A stretch of DNA of 11,683 bases, from contig WQUS01000210.1 in NCBI GenBank assembly GCA_009781965.1, positions 1 to 11,683 of the forward strand, given 5' to 3'. Each line of letters begins with the position of its first letter. Positions within the stretch are counted from its first letter, which is position 1. Below are positions 6,136 to 11,683 of this stretch, in pieces. The translations under genes and the position numbers were made by a program. Below the pieces are notes generated by a model. It ran no database searches. It was not told the DNA's origin and saw only the letters and a list, made by a program, of their open reading frames with translations. Origin of the DNA: Bacillota bacterium. Lineage in GTDB: Bacteria; Bacillota; Desulfotomaculia; Desulfotomaculales; Desulfallaceae.

Positions 6136-6211
6136 GTAAAACAATGGCAGCTCGCTCATGGGCGCCGCCTTGCGCGGTCCCGCTAAATCACTCGCTTCAT
6201 AATTGTTTTAC
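6136..6211. repeat. Imperfect long stem-loop between lonC and dnaB
   Basis: GTAAAACAAT (6136-6145) and ATTGTTTTAC (6202-6211) are a perfect 10-bp inverted repeat flanked by CCG and CGG. The GC-rich interior (GGCGCC, GCGCGG) can fold further. No U-run follows, so it is not a standard terminator. It may be an RNA processing or stability element, or a remnant of a palindromic repeat. Confidence 0.55.
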
Positions 6212-6235
6212 GGCAACGGTTGATCACGGTTGGCG

Positions 6236-8176
6236 TCAGTTAACCACATTAGCCACGGTGGCCGCGGAGGCGGCGGGGAAAATATGACCGATGATCTCCT
6301 CTACGCTCTGTACCGTAATTACTTTAATACCCCTGGTATCGCCGGGGATGTCTTTTTCGTTTTCTTGGGGGATAAATACTGTTTCAATGCCGCATTGTTT
6401 GGCTCCGTAAATTTTCTCCGGCACGCCGCCCACCGCCCGGATCAGGCCCTGGATGGACAGTTCGCCGGTGACGGCAATGTTTTGCGGGATGGCCCGTTCT
6501 TCCAGGGCGCTGTATAGGGCCAGGCAGATGGCCACCCCCGCCGAAGGTCCGTCAATGCGGCCGCCTCCGACAATGTTGACGTGCACGTCAAATTCATGGA
6601 GGTCCCGGCCGGTAAGCTTACGCAGCACCGAAGCGGCGTTGAAAACCGAATCCCGGGCCATACTGCCTGCGGTTTCGTTAAATCGGAGCACGCCGCCGCC
6701 TTCCCGGCGGGCCGGGAAAACTACCGCCTCGATTTCCAGGGCCGAGCCCAAAAAGCCCGCCACGCCCAGGCCAAAAATGCGGCCCGTTTCGCCGTTTAAC
6801 GAAGCCCGCCTGGTAACGTAAGGGGTCAGACGGCCCACCTGGATCACTTCATAGATGTCCGTCAGGGCGATGGAAGCGCCTTCCCGGCCTCCCGCGCGCC
6901 GGCAGGCCAGGGCGAAGGCGTCGGCCAGGATGCTGACGGCTTTGCGGCCTTCGATGGTATATTCCGCAATCACGCCTTCCACGCCGTCTTCCATGGATAC
7001 GGCCAGCTTTTTGGCGGCCTGCCGGACGATAAGGCGAATGTCCTGGGGCGTCAGCGGATCAAAGAAAATCTCGGCGCACCGGCTGCGAATGGCCGGGTTT
7101 ATTTCTTCCGGTTCCCTGGTGGTGGCGCCGATCAGGATGAAATCGGCGGGGGCGCCGTCTTCAAAGAGCTTTTTAATGTATTGGGGAATGTTGGTTTCAG
7201 ACGGGTCATAATAGGACGATTCGAAAAAGACCCTTTTGTCTTCCAGCACTTTAAGCAGTTTGTTCTGCAAAACCGGGTCCATTTCCCCTACTTCGTCAAT
7301 GAACAAGACGCCGCCGTGGGCGTCGGTGACCAGCCCGGGCTTGGGTTCCGGGATCCCGGTGTCCGCCAGATCCCGCCGCGCGCCCTGGTAAATCGGGTCG
7401 TGCACCGAGCCAAGCAGGGGATTGGTTACTTCCCTGGGGTCCCAGCGCAGGGTGGTGCCGTTCACCTCCACAAAGGGCGCTTCCGCTTCAAAGGGACTGT
7501 AAGCGGTGGCCCGGGCCGCCTCCAGCACCAGCCTGGCGGCCGTGGTTTTGCCCACGCCGGGGGGGCCGTAAAGCAAGATGTGCTGCGGAAAAGGGGACGC
7601 CAGTTTGGACAGCAGGGCCCGCACCGGCAGTTCCTGACCCACAATTTCTGCAATGCCGGCGGGTCTGAGTACGTCCATGGCCGAGCTAACCAGGTTTTTT
7701 TGCTCCAATTTCTCCAGAATGGCCAGCTTTTTGAGTGTCTGGGCGTTTTCCGAGCCGGCGTTTTCTTTGACGATCTGCATTTTAATTTCCTGGACATAGT
7801 CTTCATGGCGCTGCTGCAGGCGCTCGTTGATTTTTTTGTCCAGTTCGTCTTCCACCATGCGCCTGGCGATAATGTCGGCGATCTCATTTTCAATTTCATC
7901 CAGCAAGGCCGGTAATTGGTCCGGCTTGGGAACGGTATCCGGCGTGGGATCCTCAAATACCAGTTTCTGCAGGGCCAGCACCCGCTCGGGCAGGGAGTTC
8001 GAGCGCATCAGCTGCAAGATATTCAGTTTACCCGCCCGCAGCACGATCTTGTCCGAACCGTAAATATCGGTTAAGACGTTAAATAACGAGTTAACCTGCC
8101 GCGATAACTGGTCCTGTTTGCTGTTGTTGGCTTCCGGTTCGTTTGAGGCTTTGATTTTGTTGAGAAAGCTTTTCAT
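6236..8176 (-). CDS. lonC: Lon-family ATP-dependent protease, LonC type
   Basis: This AAA+ serine-lysine protease is related to Lon but lacks the classical N-terminal substrate domain. It resembles the LonC family of endospore formers. At 646 aa, about 1-165 is a charged, coiled-coil-prone N-terminus. The AAA+ module follows with Walker A GPPGVGKT (204-211), Walker B VLFIDE (290-295), sensor ILIGATTREP (347-356) and an arginine-finger region IRSR (363-366). The Lon protease domain is at about 450-630 with Ser545 in DGPSAG and Lys588 in GGVPEKIYGA; the 43-residue spacing equals that of E. coli Lon Ser679-Lys722. Intact Walker motifs argue for ATP dependence, unlike the ATP-independent Meiothermus LonC. 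AAGGAG lies 9 nt before the ATG at 8176. It starts 21 nt after rplI. Substrates are unknown. Confidence 0.93.
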   Translation of the reverse strand: MKSFLNKIKASNEPEANNSKQDQLSRQVNSLFNVLTDIYGSDKIVLRAGKLNILQLMRSNSLPERVLALQKLVFEDPTPDTVPKPDQLPALLDEIENEIADIIARRMVEDELDKKINERLQQRHEDYVQEIKMQIVKENAGSENAQTLKKLAILEKLEQKNLVSSAMDVLRPAGIAEIVGQELPVRALLSKLASPFPQHILLYGPPGVGKTTAARLVLEAARATAYSPFEAEAPFVEVNGTTLRWDPREVTNPLLGSVHDPIYQGARRDLADTGIPEPKPGLVTDAHGGVLFIDEVGEMDPVLQNKLLKVLEDKRVFFESSYYDPSETNIPQYIKKLFEDGAPADFILIGATTREPEEINPAIRSRCAEIFFDPLTPQDIRLIVRQAAKKLAVSMEDGVEGVIAEYTIEGRKAVSILADAFALACRRAGGREGASIALTDIYEVIQVGRLTPYVTRRASLNGETGRIFGLGVAGFLGSALEIEAVVFPARREGGGVLRFNETAGSMARDSVFNAASVLRKLTGRDLHEFDVHVNIVGGGRIDGPSAGVAICLALYSALEERAIPQNIAVTGELSIQGLIRAVGGVPEKIYGAKQCGIETVFIPQENEKDIPGDTRGIKVITVQSVEEIIGHIFPAASAATVANVVN

Positions 8177-8197
8177 TGGTTGGCGCTCCTTGCGTTT

Positions 8198-8644
8198 TTA
8201 TTCCGCCGTTACTGCGACTGTGATGGTTGCCTGGACCTGCGGGTGCAGCTTAACCGCCACTTCATGGGCGCCCAGCGTTTTGATGGGCGCGTCAAGCAAA
8301 AGCTTTTTTTTGTCTATCGTAAAACCGTGCTGCGCCTTGACCGCATCAGCAATGTCCTTGCCGCTGATGGCGCCAAATAATTTGCCGGCTTCGCCCACCT
8401 TGGCGGTCATGGCCACCCGGAGGCCATCCAGCTGCCGGCCGAGCTGCCGCGCGTCTTCCGCCGTTCTTTGTTTTTGCTCGGCTTTAAGCTGATTTTGCCG
8501 GTCCAGTTCGTTGATTTTACCCTTGGTGGCCTCGGCGGCCAAACCTTTGGGAATCAGAAAGTTCCGGGCGTATCCTTCGGCTACGTTCAATACGTCGCCT
8601 TTGCGGCCGGTTTTGGGCACGTCCGCCAACAAAATAACCTGCAT
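8198..8644 (-). CDS. rplI: 50S ribosomal protein L9
   Basis: L9 binds 23S rRNA near the L1 stalk base and helps maintain reading frame. At 148 aa it has normal length. The N-terminal RNA-binding domain begins MQVILLADV and carries the L9 signature GRKGDVLNVAEGYARNFLIP (13-32). A long connecting helix rich in Lys, Gln and Glu follows at about 41-75. The C-terminal domain contains GKLFGAISGKDIADAV (87-102) and a KKLLLDAPIKTLGAHEV segment. The ATG at 8644 has GGGAGG 9 nt upstream. It leads the rplI-lonC-dnaB run; upstream is a 205-bp gap with a palindromic repeat. Confidence 0.98.
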   Translation of the reverse strand: MQVILLADVPKTGRKGDVLNVAEGYARNFLIPKGLAAEATKGKINELDRQNQLKAEQKQRTAEDARQLGRQLDGLRVAMTAKVGEAGKLFGAISGKDIADAVKAQHGFTIDKKKLLLDAPIKTLGAHEVAVKLHPQVQATITVAVTAE

Positions 8645-8705
8645 TTATATCAACCTCCCTCAATTGGGATATTACGCATGGATAATTACACAGGAATATT
8701 ACTCA

Positions 8706-8830
8706 TTACTGTGCAACGTTTGTTAGCACCCGTAGCCCAGGCCCGTAAAGTTATTAACCGTAAGCGATTTCTCGGAGAGCATGAGCGCACGGTTAATAAC
8801 TTTACGGGCCGGCTCAATGCTGAACAGTAA
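8706..8830 (+). repeat. Palindromic interspersed repeat, copy 2
   Basis: The core is a perfect 20-bp inverted repeat, GCCCGTAAAGTTATTAACCG (8741-8760) with its complement at 8790-8809, around a 29-nt loop. The loop can form a small internal CTC/GAG stem. The region 8715-8797 is about 96% identical, inverted, to window positions 1-83. TTACTGT (8706-8712) and ACAGTAA (8824-8830) are complementary and may mark the ends. It is the main content of the rplI-DUF2232 gap. It has no coding capacity and no T-run typical of a terminator. Confidence 0.85.
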
Positions 8831-8849
8831 CGCCTGAACAATTAACAGA

Positions 8850-9797
8850 CTACTCACTGGTCTTGCGGGACAGACGGCGCAAGTCGGCGATCGGGTCGAT
8901 CAGCCCGAGGGCCGGCAAGACAAAGGGCAGGTATAACAATATTATAACGACCAGGGCAATCTTCACAATCCGCGTCATTTTCCAGGTCTGGAATAAGTAC
9001 GTGATCACAGACAGGCCCTGAACAAAGAAAATAATGGCGGCGACAAACAGGATATTTTTACCAAATGTGTCCGCCCAGGCGACGGAGAACTGTTCTCCTC
9101 CCAGCATCAGGGCCAGGCTGGCAATGGCCAGCCAGATGGAATACCAGGGCAGGATCCAGCGGGAGAATGGCGTCCCCCCGGCAATAGCATAGCCCAGGCG
9201 CCCCAGCTGCCGGCGGGCAACAAAAAAAGTGCCCAGGACGGCCGCATATGTCCAGACAAAGATAGTGCCCGGCAGCAAGAGCCAGGTTAAATGAATCGCT
9301 TGTTTGGCCATTTGGACTAACCGCTGCTGTTCTTCCGCCGTGATTTTGCTGTTGAGGTAGAGCCTGGACACCTGTTGCAGCGCCGCATCCGCTTCCCCGC
9401 TGAAGCTGTCAAACCCGACGGCTCCGCTGGCGTATAATAAAGCGATTTCGATTCCGGCTACCGCCACGGCCAGGACAAACAGGGCGTTAAGGCTTTGGGC
9501 CACGGAAGCCTTGTTTTTGATCAGCAGACCCATCAGCACCGCTCCGGGGCCGGCATGGACAAGCAACAGTAACAGCAGCGACGAACTGACAACTGCCAAG
9601 GCAGCGGCGGCAATGGCCAGCGCGAGCAGTGCCTGCGCGAGATCCCGCTTCACAAGCAAATAAACCGCCGGCAAAGGCAACAGGATTAGCGCCGGTAAAG
9701 ACATCAGCGGCAACAGGCTCAACAAGCCAATCACCACCGTCAGCGCGGCTGCGCCCGGAATTTCCAGGAAAGCGGGGTATTTGTCTGTCGGGGCCAA
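8850..9797 (-). CDS. DUF2232 (YybS-like) integral membrane protein
   Basis: This 315-aa protein has about eight predicted membrane helices (roughly 15-49 as two, 54-93 as two, 104-126, 169-193, 217-233, 248-270, 277-300) and a short charged tail containing DPIADLRRL. This topology, the ending and the place between rpsR and rplI match the YybS/DUF2232 family, whose molecular role is unknown; a transporter-like role has been suggested for relatives. The start is TTG at 9797, with GAGGTG 5 nt upstream and no better ATG nearby. In Bacillus yybS is followed by gdpP (yybT) and rplI; here a repeat element takes the place of gdpP. The residues around 130-165 form the largest soluble loop. The family call is good; function is not assigned. 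Confidence 0.85.
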   Translation of the reverse strand: MAPTDKYPAFLEIPGAAALTVVIGLLSLLPLMSLPALILLPLPAVYLLVKRDLAQALLALAIAAAALAVVSSSLLLLLLVHAGPGAVLMGLLIKNKASVAQSLNALFVLAVAVAGIEIALLYASGAVGFDSFSGEADAALQQVSRLYLNSKITAEEQQRLVQMAKQAIHLTWLLLPGTIFVWTYAAVLGTFFVARRQLGRLGYAIAGGTPFSRWILPWYSIWLAIASLALMLGGEQFSVAWADTFGKNILFVAAIIFFVQGLSVITYLFQTWKMTRIVKIALVVIILLYLPFVLPALGLIDPIADLRRLSRKTSE

Positions 9798-9868
9798 GGA
9801 ATCACCTCAAAATAAGCGCAAGATAAACCTGAAATAAGCCTGAAACAAGCCAAGCCTGATTATACTTA

Positions 9869-9997
9869 CCTGGGTATCTACTTCACTAAGGTAGACACAT
9901 TGCAAAAGGCGACCTTGAGCCATTGTGATAGTTTATTAAAAATCCCTTTGTACAAGCTTTTTATAAGGATTTCACCTTAGTCAAGTGGATACCCATG
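9869..9997. mobile_element. MITE-like element with 24-bp terminal inverted repeats and 8-bp target duplication
   Basis: The terminal repeats are 9869-9892 (starting CCTGGGTATC) and 9974-9997 (ending GATACCCATG). They match at 21 of 24 positions as inverted repeats. The element is flanked directly by perfect direct repeats TATACTTA (9861-9868 and 9998-10005), as expected from an 8-bp staggered insertion. The 129-bp element has no reading frame, so it would need a transposase in trans. Eight-bp duplications occur in several IS families (for example IS256, ISL3, IS66, IS1595); I cannot choose between them. Confidence 0.82.
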
Positions 9998-10022
9998 TAT
10001 ACTTATTACCCATTAAGTTATG

Positions 10023-10159
10023 ATGTTTGCGATTCGTTGCCTTGAAATACAAAAGCTGGAGCTCGGGTCTGAACCTCGAACTTCGAACCTCGAAATGTTT
10101 GAGATTCGTTGCCTGAGGTTCGCGAGCTAAATTTCGAACCTCGAACTTCGAACCTCGAG
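10023..10159 (+). repeat. Tandem ~72-bp duplication ending in CGAACYT heptamer arrays C and D
   Basis: ATGTTTG plus ATTCGTTGCCT starts at 10023 and again at 10095. Each unit ends in the same 24-bp heptamer core (cores at 10071-10093 and 10135-10158). The middle of the two units has diverged. It is non-coding and lies between rpsR and the DUF2232 gene, beside the MITE. Confidence 0.75.
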
Positions 10160-10269
10160 ACTGCCCTTAAGCTGTTTATACTTCTGCGTCCCGGCGTGTT
10201 TTCCTGCCCCCGGCCCCTTAGGAGCCTTGTTATTTGTTGCCCCGAATGGGGGAAAGTGCGGAAATAGGA

Positions 10270-10298
10270 GAGGCAGGGGAATCTGACGCCCCTGCCTC
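10270..10298 (-). terminator. Probable terminator of the rpsF-ssb-rpsR operon
   Basis: GAGGCAGGGG (10270-10279) and CCCCTGCCTC (10289-10298) form a perfect 10-bp GC-rich stem with a 9-nt loop, about 95 nt past the rpsR stop. On the minus strand it is followed by TCCTATTTCC, a weak U-tract, so termination may be partial. Between it and rpsR lies a weaker 7-bp inverted repeat (CGGCCAG 10327, CTGGCCG 10354). I see no gene in 10160-10393. Confidence 0.55.
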
Positions 10299-10393
10299 AA
10301 GCTGATCTGCAAAATAATTGTTTAGCCGGCCAGTCGACTGTGCCTGGCTATGTCTGGCCGTTACCGCAACAGTTTGCACAGTAACGCCGGGTT

Positions 10394-10624
10394 TTACTCC
10401 AAAGTAAAGGGCAGCAAAGCAATGTTGCGGGCCCGTTTGATGGCCAGCGTCATCATCCGCTGATGCCTGGCGCAGTTGCCGGAAATACGGCGAGGCAGTA
10501 TTTTACCCCGCTCAGTGATATATTTTTTTAACCGGGGCAAGTCTTTGTAATCTACGGCTTGCATTTTGTCCACGCAGAAACTGCAGATTCTCTTTTTGCC
10601 CCGACGACCGCGTTCACGTCTCAT
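10394..10624 (-). CDS. rpsR: 30S ribosomal protein S18, zinc-binding (C+) form
   Basis: S18 pairs with S6 on the platform of the small subunit. The ATG at 10624 gives 76 aa starting MRRERGRRGKKR, as in the family; AAGGAG overlaps the ssb stop codon 11 nt upstream. The in-frame GTG at 10636 overlaps that ribosome site and is rejected. The signature DYKDLPRLKKYITERGKILP and the tail LAIKRARNIALLPF are clear. CSFC near the N-terminus and CARH further on form a CxxC...CxxH set, the zinc-ribbon-type C+ version of S18. The Bacillus subtilis protein lacks these cysteines. It is the third gene of the rpsF-ssb-rpsR operon. Confidence 0.98.
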   Translation of the reverse strand: MRRERGRRGKKRICSFCVDKMQAVDYKDLPRLKKYITERGKILPRRISGNCARHQRMMTLAIKRARNIALLPFTLE

Positions 10625-10639
10625 GCTATACGACACTCC

Positions 10640-11068
10640 TTAAAAAGGAATTTCCTCCTCGTTAAAACTAATCTCGCTGGCAAATCCTTCGCCGCCGCTC
10701 TTGGTTCCACCGGCTGCCGGCGCCGACGCCGGCGCTTCCCGGGCGTCTTTGGGCCAGTCCAGGAAACGGACTTCGTTGGCTACAACCTCGGTGATCCAGC
10801 GGCGGTTGCCCTGGTTGTCATCGTAGGTGCGCACTTGAAGCCTGCCGTCCACTGCCACCAGTCTGCCTTTGCCCAGGTGGTTGGCGCAGGTTTCCGCCAG
10901 CTTTTGCCAGACCACGATATTAATGAAATCGGCTTCTCTTTCACCCGTTTTGGTGGCAAAATTGCGGTCAACGGCCAAGGTAAAGCTGGCTACCGGGGTG
11001 CCGTTTGGCGTATAGCGCAATTCCGGATCTTTGGTTAAACGGCCAATCAAAATGACTTTGTTTAACAT
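10640..11068 (-). CDS. ssb: Single-stranded DNA-binding protein
   Basis: SSB coats single-stranded DNA in replication, repair and recombination and recruits partners through its C-terminal tip. The start at 11068 gives MLNKVILIGRLTKDPELRYT; AAGGTGG lies upstream, and two GTG codons before it are rejected as starts. The OB-fold covers about 1-105 (ASFTLAVDRNF, ADFINIVVWQKLAE, VDGRLQVRTYDD). A short Ala/Pro/Gly-rich linker of about 25 residues follows, shorter than in many SSBs. The acidic tip is FNEEEIPF, matching the DDDIPF-type tail. At 142 aa it is in the usual range. It lies between rpsF (26-bp gap) and rpsR (15-bp gap). Confidence 0.98.
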   Translation of the reverse strand: MLNKVILIGRLTKDPELRYTPNGTPVASFTLAVDRNFATKTGEREADFINIVVWQKLAETCANHLGKGRLVAVDGRLQVRTYDDNQGNRRWITEVVANEVRFLDWPKDAREAPASAPAAGGTKSGGEGFASEISFNEEEIPF

Positions 11069-11094
11069 GTCTTTCACCACCTTTTAAGACACGA

Positions 11095-11382
11095 TCATTC
11101 TTCTTCGCGCACAATCATGTGCCGCAATACCGAATCGGTAATTTTCAGTACCCGGTCCAGCTCGGCCGACACTGCGGCTTCGCCTTTGAAATTGATTATA
11201 TAGTAGATCCCTTCGCGCAAGTCTTTGATTTCATAGGCCAGTCTGCGCTTGCCCCATTTGTCAATCTTGGCGATTGTCCCACCATCGTTCTCAATCATAG
11301 ACCGTACTTTTTCAATTACCGCCTCGAGCGCTTCGTCGTCCAGATCCGGTTTAATAATCAAAACCAGCTCGTATCCGCGCAC
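11095..11382 (-). CDS. rpsF: 30S ribosomal protein S6
   Basis: S6 binds 16S rRNA with S18. The GTG at 11382 is preferred (95 aa, MRGYELVLIIKPDLDDEALE) because GGAGG lies 8 nt upstream and the protein then begins like other S6 proteins. The GTG at 11391 directly abuts the ribosome site. S6 features: the YELVLIIKPDL strand, WGKRRLAYEIKDLREGIYYI (44-63), and a final LDRVLKITDSVLRHMIVRE segment. No long acidic C-terminal tail as in E. coli. It is the first gene of the rpsF-ssb-rpsR operon, with its own promoter and a structured leader. Confidence 0.98.
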   Translation of the reverse strand: MRGYELVLIIKPDLDDEALEAVIEKVRSMIENDGGTIAKIDKWGKRRLAYEIKDLREGIYYIINFKGEAAVSAELDRVLKITDSVLRHMIVREEE

Positions 11383-11410
11383 GATGCTCACCTCCTCCCT
11401 ATGGACATAA

Positions 11411-11465
11411 GGCCCTACTGTCGCGGCGCCTGACAGGCAAGTACCGTAGTAGAGCAGGGTAGGCC
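11411..11465 (-). promoter_or_regulatory. Candidate S6:S18 autoregulatory leader RNA
   Basis: In the rpsF leader the outer arms GGCCTAC (11465-11459, minus strand) and GTAGGGCC (11418-11411) pair with one bulged G. Inside, CTGTC and GACAG can close a second stem around a CCG trinucleotide (11426-11424) just before GACAGTAGGGCC. A CCG-bearing bulge in the rpsF leader is the hallmark of the known motif that mimics the 16S site bound by S6:S18. The position and elements fit; the exact fold is not verified. Confidence 0.5.
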
Positions 11466-11492
11466 AATATTATTACATTTTTTGGCTAGTAA

Positions 11493-11521
11493 ATTATAGC
11501 ACAAAAAACCGTCCGGGGCAA
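11493..11521 (-). promoter_or_regulatory. rpsF operon promoter
   Basis: On the minus strand TTGCCC (11521-11516), a 17-nt spacer ending in TGC, and TATAAT (11498-11493) give a perfect extended -10 with an acceptable -35. The start would be near 11486, about 100 nt before rpsF, so the transcript includes the whole leader hairpin. Confidence 0.75.
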
Positions 11522-11620
11522 GAAAAGCTGAAAAAAAGTCGCAAAATTTGAATTTCCTAAAATTACCACCAGCAATTACAATTACGGGTCTTTGACACTT
11601 CAAAAAAATGGTTGTCCGCT

Positions 11621-11648
11621 AAAGTCCTTAAAAACAGGGCTTTTTTTT
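11621..11648 (+). terminator. Plus-strand intrinsic terminator without an evident gene
   Basis: AAAGTCCT (11621-11628) pairs with AGGGCTTT (11636-11643), 8 bp with one G-U and a 7-nt loop, and runs into eight T (11641-11648). The minus strand has no U-run after this stem. No plus-strand gene ends here, so it may stop antisense transcription across the rpsF operon or end a small RNA. Confidence 0.6.
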
Positions 11649-11668
11649 ATATTTTGCGGTCAAATTAG

Positions 11669-11683
11669 GCAAATAATATTTGC
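11669..11683. other. 15-bp palindrome at the window edge
   Basis: GCAAATA-A-TATTTGC is a perfect 7-1-7 inverted repeat in AT-rich DNA upstream of the rpsF promoter. It may be an operator for a neighbouring gene outside the window or chance in AT-rich sequence. Confidence 0.35.

Noticed and set aside
10071..10159. CRISPR-like array from the CGAACYT repeats
   Set aside because: Units are 7 bp and contiguous, with only two larger copies and no uniform spacers or cas genes.
10160..10260. Possible c-di-GMP-I riboswitch (GGGACGCAGAAG on the minus strand)
   Set aside because: Only a short part resembles the GEMM motif. The GCAAACC element and closing stem are not found, and no suitable downstream gene follows directly.
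10127..10312. A 61-codon minus-strand frame between rpsR and the DUF2232 gene
   Set aside because: It starts with TTG without a ribosome site, includes the terminator hairpin, and ends in the heptamer repeat. No family is recognised.
10374..10389. A third copy of the palindromic repeat end (shared ACAGTAACGCC with 8824-8834)
   Set aside because: Only about 11 bases are shared, without the adjoining 20-bp stem; chance cannot be excluded.
11592..11597. Plus-strand promoter with TTGACA before the orphan terminator
   Set aside because: No acceptable -10 element lies 16-18 nt downstream.

Overview
The window carries a conserved Firmicutes core-gene block. Every recognisable large gene is on the minus strand, so transcription runs from high to low coordinates: rpsF, ssb, rpsR, a yybS-like membrane protein gene (DUF2232), rplI, lonC, dnaB, purA, sigI, rsgI. 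The order rpsF-ssb-rpsR / yybS / rplI / dnaB / purA is typical of low-GC Gram-positives. A LonC protease next to rplI and a SigI-RsgI pair point to an anaerobic endospore former. Moderate GC and sequence flavour suggest Negativicutes (Sporomusaceae-like), but that placement is inference.

Region by region. 11383-11683 holds the rpsF promoter, a leader that may be the S6:S18 autoregulatory RNA, and an orphan plus-strand terminator. 10394-11382 is the S6-SSB-S18 operon. 9798-10393 is non-coding and repeat-rich: a 129-bp MITE-like element with perfect 8-bp target duplications, a tandem ~72-bp duplication built on a CGAACYT heptamer array, and a hairpin terminator. 8850-9797 is the DUF2232 gene. 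8645-8849 is a gap filled by a strong palindromic repeat, where gdpP often lies in relatives. 4769-8644 is rplI-lonC-dnaB. 4231-4768 contains the only plus-strand gene, a 25-codon holin-like/TxpA-like peptide with the layout of a type I toxin-antitoxin locus. 2944-4230 is purA. 1864-2910 is sigI with a long structured leader and a promoter carrying an operator-like palindrome. 165-1841 is rsgI, whose extracellular half is an Asn/Gly/Ser/Thr repeat tract. A second, inverted copy of the palindromic repeat starts the window (1-83).

How the genes work together. Most are housekeeping: 30S and 50S proteins, single-strand DNA binding, the replicative helicase and AMP synthesis. LonC adds proteolysis. 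SigI/RsgI form a transmembrane signalling pair in which RsgI holds the sigma factor until an extracellular cue triggers proteolysis. The novelty is between the genes: the small toxin-like gene with a candidate antisense RNA, the MITE, the inverted palindromic repeat pair, the dispersed heptamer arrays and the structured sigI leader.
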